Shown: positions 51,774 through 63,700 of the stretch, piece after piece
Numbering within the stretch: position 1 is the stretch's first letter
Layout: every line of letters starts with the position of its first letter
Source of the DNA: Acanthaster planci
Taxonomy: Eukaryota > Echinodermata > Asteroidea > Valvatida > Acanthasteridae
Direction: 5' to 3'
Assembly: GCF_001949145.1 (NCBI RefSeq)
Contig: NW_019091369.1
Span: 4,129,812-4,193,811 of the forward strand
Length of the DNA: 64,000 nucleotides
Notes under the pieces: generated by a model
Told to the model about the DNA's origin: nothing
The model's database searches: none
Seen by the model: the letters and a program-made list of their open reading frames with translations, nothing else
Translations under genes and position numbers: made by a program

Positions 51774-54700
51774 TCATATCTCCTCCAAGGACTGAGTACG
51801 TTTGAGGGATCGAAGAGCTTTCTCTCTCAATTCTTTCTCCATTTTCTCGCCCTCACTGTCTGAATCCTAAAAAAAACAAAAACAAAATCTATGTAAGTTT
51901 GACTAGAAAAATTACACAAAGACGCCAAGGGTTCCAACTTAAAATTTACATGAACCGATCCCAATCATATTGAGTTGAACTCTAACACTCAAAGATCCGT
52001 CACAATCTAACGGGAGGATTTTGCAGGATTCAGCAAGGTACAATGGTTACAAAACCCAGCCAAGCTAATGATTCTTGAGGGACCTTAATGCCCACTTAAT
52101 TTTGAAGTACAATGACCAATCAGTCTTATGCAGTTGGGTGGCTTTTTACAGATCCAGGAACGCTCATGACCAAAGCACCTGTAGAGTTACAAGTTCATAA
52201 GGCAACGGATAAAAGAAAGGGGGTTGGGTAAGATGACCTAGTAAGGGCTGGTAGAAACGAAAGTGCCAAAATTGTCCCCTATACATCTAAAATTATGTCC
52301 TGAAACGAACACAAATTTCGAAATTATGCCTGCTCTGACTAGATGCCTAAAATGATGACAGCTCATACAAAATGGTACAAGTGACCTAGGAGAAGGGAGC
52401 ATGCACTAGTACTGGATTCAATAAAAGCTGTTCCACCAAACCTTCCAACCACCTGCCGAGAAAGGGTTCAAAGAGTTAATAGATCGCCCCCCCCCCACAA
52501 AAATAAAGTTGCCTACCTCAGGTGCAACATCTTGGTCCTTCTTCTGCTTCTTGTGTCTCTTGTGCTTCTTATGTTTCTTGTGTTTTTTATGTTTCTTCTT
52601 ATCTTTCTTCTTTGTATCCTTGGTATCCGAGTCTGAACCCTGACAAATAAAACCCCAACTATTCTAATTATTTAAGTGGCTGGTGCAGGAATCTGTACAG
52701 TAAACTCCATGTTGTTGCTGTTCTCCCAAAGAATGAAGGTAAAATAAATTGGTGTTCGCTGTAACTAATTTGAACGTTCGATGTAATCAACATTTAGAAT
52801 GACTACAATTCATTGCTGCATGCCTGATTAAGCCTTTCTGCAAATAAATGCTGAAATTAGGGAATTACACATATTTCAAATTTTGCAAATGGGCTGGGGT
52901 TAAACAGTTTGAGTGATTTTTTTGAATAGACTGTCACTTTTACCAAATCCAAGAAAACTTTTCCTATATCCCACCTTCGCAGAATCACTTCCGTCTAGGT
53001 TTGCCTTGGCTTTCACTGGAGTCGGTTCAGGGCTACCGGACGAGGATCGAGATCTTGATTTCTTCTTAGAAATTATCTGTTGTGTTGGACTTGGTGAGTA
53101 GCTGTGTTTCCTGGGGACTGGTGATGGAGATGTACTGCGCCTTGATGGAGGTTTACGCTTCTCTGAGTGTGACAATGACGCTTTCCTTTCAGGGGATGGC
53201 GTTCTATCATCAGATGATGAAGAACTTCTTTTATTGACTGCTTTCTTATCATTTGGGCTGTACCACCTTCCAGCTGGATGTGGTCTGGGGCTGTCTTTGT
53301 CCTGGTCTGGTGTTGGACTACGTTTTCGTGTATCCCGTGGAGGCCTTTTGTGCTGTTTCTCTGGTGTTGGGCTATGCCTCCGTTTGTCTGCGCGGGGGCT
53401 TCTTCGACGGCTCTCTGGGGTTCTGCTTCTGCGTCCATCTGGAGTGAGACTCTGTCTACGTTTTTCTGGAGTGGGGCTGCGTCTACGTTTTTCTGGAGTA
53501 GGGCTGCGTCTATGTTTCTCTGGAGTGGGGCTGCTCTTACGTTTCTCTGGAGTGGGGCTGCGTCGACGTTTCTCTGGAGTGGGGCTGCGCCTACGTTTCT
53601 CTGGCATAGGGCTGCGTCTACGTTTCTCAAGGGTAGGGGTGCGTCTATGCTTTTCTGGAGTGGGGCTGCGCCTACGTCTCTCTGGAGTGGGGCTGCGTCT
53701 ACGCCTCTCTGGTGTTTGGCGGCTCTTTCGCTTTTCAGGGGTTGGACTTCTCTTACGTCTGTCTGAACTTTGCTTACGCCTGTCTGGAGTTGTACTTCTG
53801 TGGCGCCTGTCCCCTGGACTTCGTTTTCGTTTTTCAGGAGTGCGACTTCTTTTGCGCTTCTCAGCAGGGCTTTTAGCTCTCTTGGAGGGTCGCTCTGGGG
53901 AAGGACTTGGACCACGCTCAGGGGAACTGTCACTAGAAACTGATGGAGTACGATACTTGTCTCTAGTCTTTCGTGGTGGGGTATCTGCTGCTTTCCTCTT
54001 GCTCTTTGGAGAGGGTGAGGAACTGATTCGTTTGTTGGGAGAAGCTCTACTTTTGTCTGCAGAGGGCCTCCTACGTCTGTCTGATGGGCTTAAACTACGC
54101 CGAGTTCTAGACTTCTTTTTAGGGGTTGGGCTTCTTTGGTTTCTGCGCCTCTCTGGTGTGGGGCTTCGTCTTCGATAGGCTGGGGAAGGTGATCGGCGTC
54201 TCCGTGGAGGGGTGCGTCTACGGGGAGGTGTCAGGGATCTACGACGTCTGTAGGGACTTGGGGAACGAAATCGTCTGCGGGGTGGTGTTGGTGATCGATA
54301 ACGACGAGATGGTCTGTAAGGTGATGGAGACCTGAGGAACAAATATGAAATTACTAAAATTAGTGCGTGTGACAGAAAGTGCAGAAATAGATACGGTAAC
54401 ATTTTTAAAATTCAGTCTATGACATACCTGAGCTTCAATTCAATCAAACATCCAAATATTTGGTCGTAACGACAGGCAGATTGTTGATGAACAAACCTCG
54501 TATGAAGTCAGTTACAATAACACACACAATTGTACATTATAATCACTATAATAGCTTCTCATGTATAGGGTTTTCTTCAGCCCCGATTTTGCAAGATTTA
54601 AGAGACAATACTTCTTGCCCTGTGCTTTTGAATTGTTGCAAGATTTCTGTTACTTTCATTTGAATCTGCTTGAAACATGCTTCCACAGTGCAGTATTTAT

Positions 54701-57700
54701 CATTCAAACCAAAAGAAAATTCTCCCTTCCTTTTTATGAATTCTGCACTCGAATATTCAAATGTGGAAAATAATATTCAAATACATGTATGTGATAATCG
54801 ATTGAATGTATATAGCCCTACAAGATTTTCTCGAAAAACTTAGTTTCAGTTAACATGACCGTAAATTGTAAATGTATGCTATTATGAAAACCATACCTTC
54901 TACGTCTGGGTGATATGCTACGGCGCCGTTTCCTTGGTGACCTTGAGTCGGAGCGGCTGCGTCTCCTACCTCCAGTTTTTGGTGGCTCCTTGTCACTGTC
55001 CGACTCGGAGGAGGAATCTGTGGAGGAGTGTCTTCTGTAATGACGCTGTGGGAATCGGTTCTTTTTGACTAGAGGCTTTGACTCCTGGGCCTTGCCAGGA
55101 GAGGCATCAAGTTTATCTTTCTGCACACAAAACAGAAAAGCAAAATTTAAGAAACGGAGGGCAAGGCAACTGTTTTCAGGAAGTAGAGATTTTATCATAA
55201 ATTGAATCTTGTTTCCGATGAAACACTTAAAAATCATCGAGCATGACCGTGGATGATTTTTTTTACGTCTCTTATAGGGGGAGGTAGATTAAAATGTTTG
55301 CTCCAAATCTAAGGAAAAGGCCGAAAAGAGTCACTTACCCCCTTGGCTACTTCATCAGCTTTTTCTTTCTTTTTATCCTTTGCCTTAAAGTGTGATGGAG
55401 GTGGAGATGCAGATCTATCGCTTTCATTACCGCTCTGGGATTTGTCATCTTCACTTGATGAATCCTTCCCTGAAGACTTGACCTCAGGCTTTTTGACAGA
55501 AGGGGAAGGTGACTTCTCTTTTGTCTTTATGGATTTCTTCTTGGTTGGAGAGGGTGAACGGGAAGAATCAGAGGAGCTAGAGGAATCATATTCTGAGCTA
55601 GACGAATCTCGGCGAACACGACGTGATCTGTGGTTCACATCAAATCCAGTAATTTAGCATGAAGCAAGAACAGCTTCCAAATATGTGACTGTTCTCTATT
55701 TTAGTGCAGTTTATCAGAAAAAATATCTTTTTCGTTTTGTTAATGGATGGTTTTTTAATTACTATTACATACATGTACTGGTAAATGTTCGATTTGAAAC
55801 ATGTTCTTGGGTTGGTTTTAAACTGGACTTGGGGCTATATGAGCGGATTGTGATGGGCTAAGAAATGTGGTGTTTACAGTAAAAGCCGGTCACAAGCCAA
55901 AATATCAAACATAGCACATAATGGTCAAGTACATTCTTTGTATAATATACATGGTACTCCATGAGCTTTGTAATAACTATGTCTAATGAGCTTGCCTTTT
56001 GGGAGATGGGCTTCTCTTTGGAGAACGTCTTCGCTCTGCTCTTTTCCTTGGTGAGGGGCTGTGTCTCCTTGGTGATCTACTTCTCCTTCTTGGGGATGGA
56101 CGTCGCCGCCGTGGTGACGGACTGCGTCGCCGTGGAGACCTAGATCTTCGCCTAGGAGAAGACCTTGATCTGTACCTTGGAGATGGGCTTCGCCTGCGTC
56201 TTGAGTAGTATGGTGATCTTGATCGCCGGCGAACTGGTGATCGACGACGTGGAGAGCGACGACGTGGGGATCGTGATCTTGATCTACGGGGACTGCGAGA
56301 ATGGTGTCTTGTCTTCTTTCTCCTGATAGATCTACACATCAATTTTAATGTAATGATCAGTGAAAGCTCTACGTGCAGTCCTTTTGAAATGATTTCGGCA
56401 AACGTAAAGATGCTCCCATGTAAAAGAAAAGATATTTTAATAAAACACAATGACCGACTTTTGAAAACTTCCTTACATCAAAACAAAAGAGAAGAACCTT
56501 CCCAAAGGTTTTCCATTCTACGGTAATAAAACCAGTCCAATTAAAGTTAGTGTACCTGGAACGAGATCTCTTTTTGCGTTGATCTCTGTCCTTCGACCGA
56601 GATTGGCTCCTGCTCCTAGATCGTGAGCTATCACTGGATGTGGAGCTTGAAGATTCATATCGCCGCCTAGGCTTTTTCTTCACATCGTCTGCTTTCTTGG
56701 GAGCATCTTCATTGTCAGATTCCTTAGCTGCAGTTTTTCTGTAAAAATTGTAATTTTTTTGCAAATCATTTGCTTACAAATGTTCATAACCAAAATGTAA
56801 TTAGCACTCTAAGGAAAATTAAGACTACGGCTTTTAAAAAATCTCTTGATTTAAAAACCTTCTTTATTAAGATTTTAAAATCTCCATATTAAACTCTAAA
56901 GTTTTCAGGAAAAATGCCCTCGATTTCACTGATGCACAACCTCTGGTTAAATCACTGTTGGTTGAAAATTCCCAAGAGAGAGGGATGCATCTGTCTTTAC
57001 GATTCATAAATTCTCAAACAGGATAAAAGGAGAGACTTACTCTGACTTGATCACATCATCCTTTGGTGATGGGGAGGAAGGTTTGTCCTCAATATCAGGT
57101 TTGGTCTCAGGAGACTCCGACCCACTTCGTGATCCAGAAGCTGATCGAGATCGATGACTGTCCTTCCTCTGTGGTGACTTATGAGGTTCCCAATCCCATT
57201 TGCCAGGACGTGCATGAATCCTGAATATTGGATTGAAACGAGTATGACAAAATTCTCACTTAATGCACTGCTCCAAGTAAAATACTATAGTTATTTGGTT
57301 TTGGAAACTGGTATCTTGACAGCAATCAGAAGAAAAAGCAGTCTTTTTTTTCCTTTGTAAATGGATGAAGAAACATTTTTGGGCAAACACAGCATACCAT
57401 GTCCTTTAAGCCTCCAACATCATACTACAAGCATCTGCAGTGCTCAAACTTATCAATCTTTAAGAGGAAATCTCTGTATTATCGTCTCCCCTTCACCATA
57501 GTGACATGTTCACAATCCATCTTCGTCTCCAACCATAAAAAATCTCTACAGATTTTTGGCGCCTTTATCAATAGATAACACATTCCCGTACATAAGTGGG
57601 AATACACGATGCACCCATTCTGCCATTACTTTTACTACCACTACCCAATGTGTCTACCACAGTATTCCAGAGGAAGTAACATAAATTTGCATACTTCTTG

Positions 57701-60700
57701 ATAGCCTTTGCTAGACTTTACCGAGGCTCAAATGAATCTTATTTTGCAAATAATTCCCCCAAAAGTGTTAAACCAAAAAATCAGCAAAACCAACACCTGA
57801 TTTTTGAAAAATTCGGAAATTCTGAAAACTCCAGAGGAATCTCACTCCTGCTGTTTTCTTACAGTAGTGGTGAGAAACATGAGACTGTTTATTATCTCAC
57901 GCCAATATGCTTGATGCATCCAAGCCATCAATGATATTGCCCTTGACAGAAACCAGTCTGCAAGACTTAATACCAAATCTCTGTACACAACACTCCTTGT
58001 TCTTGCTGTAACATCCTCCTCCGTCCTCTGGCCAGCACTGAGTATATTTCTCAGGAATGCTTATCATGTTTTTGTTACCTACTCTAACAAACAGTTTACT
58101 TCAGAAATGAAGAATTTGTCTCTGAACGCATCTCTTTCTGGAATTCTGGTTCCAGTTCCTCAAAAAGTATTTGCCATGCTCCACCAACTAAACACTTACA
58201 GTAAGCTGTGTTTTTTTAACTAATCAAATATTTTTTTTTACTATCAGTGTCAAATCTCCACCAAATCAACTGCTTACTTCTTCTCAGGTGTCTTGGATCC
58301 ATCCCTGGCTCGATCCCCTCCTCCGTTCACTCCTTCGTTGTCCCAACGACCTTCTCGATTCTTTACTTTCTGCTCCTTATCCCCATCTTCCTCTGCATCA
58401 CTGCCATGGCGACTCCTTGACAACTCTTTCTCCTCTTTTTCCTGCAGCTGCTTCAGTCCTGTTTGGATGCGTTCTTGTTCCATCTAACATAAGAATTGAA
58501 AACCAATTGGATAAGAAAATGCACAACCAACACGCAGTACTAATTTTACAGCATTTGCCTTCCTCACGGAATGCTTAAAAATGAGTATAAACTGATCTCA
58601 AACTGCTTATGTTTTGATAATGCAATGAAATGTGAAGAAAAAAAAAGGTTTGTTTGTATGCCTTCCAATGCAAAAGGAAACTCACTTCAAACCTAAGGTT
58701 TTACATATGACGAGTTACAGAGATTTTACGAGCAAAAATGCAAGTTTGGACAGTGACAGACCTGTCTCTTTTTGATCTCCTCTTTCTTCTGTTCCAGGAA
58801 GGCAGCAGGAATTCCAGCAATGTTTTCTTGAGCACTGGTGAGAAGCTCCCACAGCTCCGACATAAACTTCATTGCATTCTTGGCATTCAAGAAGCCTGTC
58901 AAGTTGATCTGCATTGTCTTTGGGTTTGGATTCTGTTGGCAAGAAACCAATGAAAATTAGGAAACTAAATGGGCAGAATTTATTAGACTTATCCATTTTT
59001 CACGTACATGTAGTGGCTTCATTCAACTGTAAGTATTTTTGTGTTGGGTAAAATCCACTACAAAAAGCCAGCATGCTGTGGGGTGAAAACAGATTTCAGT
59101 AATTTTACCTTCATGTGAAGTATGGCAACCTTTGACAATTAAAATGCAACCGTGACTGATTTTGGTATTTTTCCCCAAAACAATAGAATTTAAACCAAGA
59201 GCAATTTCTTCAAAGCTTTAAATTTCTTTGTTTGTTAAAGTGGTTAGTTCAAACTGGTTTTGTTTTTGAACAAGCACCTTTTCCAGAAATATTTTAATTT
59301 TGAACATAACCACGGCTAAATGTATCTCTCAATTTGGGAAATAGATAACACAGCACCAAATGTGTTACATTCCAATTATAAAACCTACACGGTCTTTGAT
59401 GCAATTTTTCATCAGCAAAACAAAGCTACCACATTTGATTGATCCTAATTTATTAAGTTTGCAAACGGTACATGCTTGGACCTGTCTGGTAAAATACCAC
59501 TATGTGCTCTGCAATTGTACCTGTAAACAATGTTATTAAAAATAAATGCACCATTGTATAATAAATGTATGAAAGTAATGGAAAATTACAGGTCCTATTT
59601 AAATAGATTTGGAGCTTGTTCATACATCAAAAATGGTATTAAAGAGAGGACACAAAAATGTTTGCACTTCCCAAGAAGTTAAAAATAAAAACTAGTGATA
59701 CTGATAAATACCAACCAGCAAAATTGATGTCTCATATGCCAGACTTTTACACACATTACTTCATACAAACCAACACTGTGTAATAGAATTATTGTTTATA
59801 AATCTCTTGACAAAGGAGTCAAAGTTGGTGGTACCGTCTGTCTTCCAAGGACCCTTAAGCCGGCATGTCACAACCTGCTGTTGTCCAACCGAGAAGTGAC
59901 GCTGAATGAGAGCAATCAATGCATCGCATCTTCCTTGCCTGTTTCTTTATGTGAGCATCAGCTTATAGAGTTGGAAGAATTTATTACAAACATCTGAACG
60001 TGAGAGATGAGATGGGGGAGTACATTAAGAAGCCATTCAGAGCAGATGTTTGAGGACAAAATCACTTCATCCTTTGTCAAATACTATCACTAAGGTTTAT
60101 AAGCATTTTCCTGGGATGTAATAAGTTACTGGTTGCTACAGTATCTTGACGCTCCAAACAGGGTTTCAGTGCTGGTAATACGGACGATTCACAATAGTGC
60201 GCCACCAAGAGTTTGCAACGCGTTGGCCAATCATAATGCGTGAAATTTATCGACCCTTTCCAAACGCGCATTGGGTTGACAGATTTCGTTGTAAACTCTT
60301 GGTGGCGCACTATTGTAAGACGGCCGTATTAACAGACTGTTCAGTAGTTTCTGGGAGAAAATAGAGCAACTGTCATTTTTTTTGGGGGGGGGGACATTCA
60401 TTGTAAGCCCACTTTTTCCATTAGGTTTCCCTCTGGAATTACTGTATGCTAAACAAAATCATGATTACTTCCAAGATTTTTTGCTGCACCATGAAACCCT
60501 GCCTCTGATGTACTTTTTGAAAGGGCAAAAAACAAATTTATAGTGACAAAACTGTGACTTCAATGACAGAATGCTGCCTGTAAATTAAACTTCAGATATT
60601 GACATACAATATGCAGTCATTTCCTGCCAACCTTTGTGATCTGTTTGATCTTCGCAGAAATTGTTTTAACTCAAGACTCAACAACTGTTGAAGAAAAGGT

Positions 60701-63700
60701 ACTGACGTTTCAAGTTCTAGGGTTCCACTATTAAAAATTTTAGGGAGCCACAATCTAGATCACATGGAAGCAAACCACATTCCTGGGAAGTTCTCCCTAT
60801 ACTGTAAAATGATAAATATACTCACAGATCTTCACCAGATGGGTTATTCTTTGATGAAGACCTTATCCATGTTGATAGAAGGGTTCAAAGACAGTTGTGG
60901 AGGAAAGCCAAGAATAAAACATCAGCTACTTACAAATTACGTCTTTTCAATGATCCGAGTATTTGAAAGTTGAATTTGATAATAATAATAAACACACTTG
61001 TACTATACTCACTCTTTTGTCGCATACTGGTGCAAAGCTATGAGTCGTTTGAGTTCACGTACAAGGAAAGAGTTTATCTCATTTACTTTTTTTTCATCCT
61101 GTTAATTGGAGATGGGCATTACTTACCTGTCAATATTTAGTGAGAATGGAAGACGAACTCTCTTTGAGATACTTACATGTACTCTTTGTACAATCATTTA
61201 CACTTTTTACTGCCCTGGCTTGCATCAAGACCTGACTTTTTCCAAAGAGGTGGATTTGCGCCGGAGAGATGTTAATTAATTTTGGATATTTGCCCTGCCC
61301 TACGTGTATTGTAACACTGTATACTCAGTGTTTGCCCCGAAGGCTTGTGAAAAACAAGCACGAGTAAGCAGGAGGTTGAGGGTTCGAATCCCACCCGAGT
61401 ATGCTTGTGGTTTTTTTCACAAGCCTTTGGGGGCAAACACTGAGTATAAAGTGTTACACTACACGTAGGGCAGGGCAAATATCCAAAACTAAGGACCTGA
61501 CTTGTTTCAAACACCAGTCACTGCTAGAATGAAGGGATGAGTTCAATTCTAACAGTTCCCTATAATTCATGAGGATATTCCACTCAAGTGATCTCCAAAT
61601 CATAGCCTACCTTGCTCACACATGCAGATTTTATTCAAGTCATTACTGGTTCCTTCACAGTGAGGCAAAGGCTGTATTAGTGAAACCTACCGTATGTCAA
61701 TATGAAAATAAGAAGACTAAGCTTTACACCTGGACTGAAAAATACATCAAAACAAGTTTATTTCTAACACTCACCAACTCTTGCATCATTTGCTGGGCAT
61801 CTGCAGTTTCTTATATGCTTGCAACTCATGGCAACTTTGATTTTGACAGACACTGGCCACTGATGATCCCATCAAATGACTGATGTCCAGTGAGCTTGAT
61901 AAAGTCACAAAATTACTCACCTCGTACATGTACACAATATGGCTCTTTGGAGTTTCATGTTAACCTAAGCTGGGAATCCCCGCCGAGCGGAACAAGAGGG
62001 CTTTTTTTGGTACTCACTGCATAGGCACGCCATGCGGCACGCAAGTATATGCGCGCTTGATGTGAAACAAGAATCCGCTTGTAATCACCTGTCTTGCTTT
62101 TGCTGATTGAGAATGTACTTTAGCTCGGGGCGGATAAAGCAGTTATCGCTCAAGGCATAAATGTAAAAAAAAGTTGCATTTTTTTTATCAAAGTAGTATT
62201 CATTTACCTGCATCCTGACGACACTCCAAGATGCCAAGACTGCCATATACTAAGGTTGTTTGATTTAAATCAAATGATTTGAATCATTGATTTAAATCAC
62301 TTTTTAAAAAATCTTAAAATTTATTATAAAATCATGTTAAAAAAACCTTAAATTCTTTTGGGTATTTGCAAGGAAGAAATGACTGATGTCTTTAAAACAT
62401 TTCCACACAACCAGAATTGGGTCATTTTGTATATCTTTATCGTTACACTTATTCAACCTGTACATGTACAAGTGTATGCACATGTAGTCCACTCTTTATT
62501 TTGTATGACTTCATGTACATGTATGTGTATAGAATTCAATAGCCATTCCATTTGAATGCGTTTAGATAAAACAGAATTGCAAATTACCCATCTTTGGTGT
62601 TGGAACACCAAAGACGTGTACTTTGTAAAGTCCTTTGCGAAGTTACATTCATAAGGCATGTCATGCGTTAGCAAGTACAAGAGTTTTATCCCAATACCCT
62701 TTTGAAATGTGCATTGGGTTGACAGATTTCACGCATCGTGATTGACCAACACACTGAAAACTCTAGGAAGCGCACTATTGTGAATCGCCTGTATTGAAGC
62801 AGCAAAGACACTGATCTTTAATCGACTTGTTTTTTCCATTGAAATTTGCTTAAACGATTTATTCATACCAAGAGTTTGTGTGTATTTCATCATACAGGTC
62901 ACTGGACATAGCAAACACTTATGATTTATTAGAAAGAAACAGTTCAACATGTGATACACTTAACCCCAGCACTCAACAATGGGTCCTATAATCACCGCAT
63001 GGTATTTCATGTCTTGACATTCAAGATCGATTTTTAAAAAATCGATTTAAATAAAAAAGTCTGATTTAAATAAAAAACATGTGATTTAAATTCTTTTTTA
63101 AATCGTGATTTTTTTACCAACCTTGCCTCATACCCACCTGCAATAAAAAGCTGTTCTTACATTGTTTTCTACCTCTCAATGTCCATTCCAATCCTTCACT
63201 ATCACCTAACTACAAACCTCTCAAGACTATGGTTTGCTTCCTACAAGTACATGCCTAGTTGTATATCTACCATGTTCAGTCTAATCTCTGAGGATGTCTT
63301 TACCTCTTCTTCCAGCTGATTATAGATGAACTCAATGAGGACATCGTCTTCCATCCCAAGCATCTCTGTGACTTTCTGAGTAATCCAAGGTTTGAGGATA
63401 TCCATATTGATCTTGCTGGTGCTGACCTGCAAAACAGATGCAATAAACAGCCTTTGAGCAAACAAACATCAAAATCTACCAACCTTGGATTCTACGAACA
63501 ATTTATGATTTATTACCATGGGGTCCATGTTTATTTTTGGAAACAAAGTTTAGAACAAAGGGGTATTTCAGTAATTTTTCAAAATGTATATTTATAGGGA
63601 GGTTAAGTTAGGAAAATAGATTATTAGTTAAAATGTCTGCAAACTTTTGCTTTGCTAACACTTTTCCTCCGGATTTTCAAGGCAGCTCAAAAAATGCAAT

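Noticed and set aside
53234-54178. 314-residue plus-strand open frame opposite SRRM1
   Set aside because: Leu/Gly/Arg repeats are the complement of SPTPEKRRR units; the minus strand has in-phase splice sites and clear SRRM1 identity.
61360-61410. Possible tRNA gene
   Set aside because: Only the B box is present; no A box, acceptor stem or anticodon loop, and it lies in a foldback spacer.
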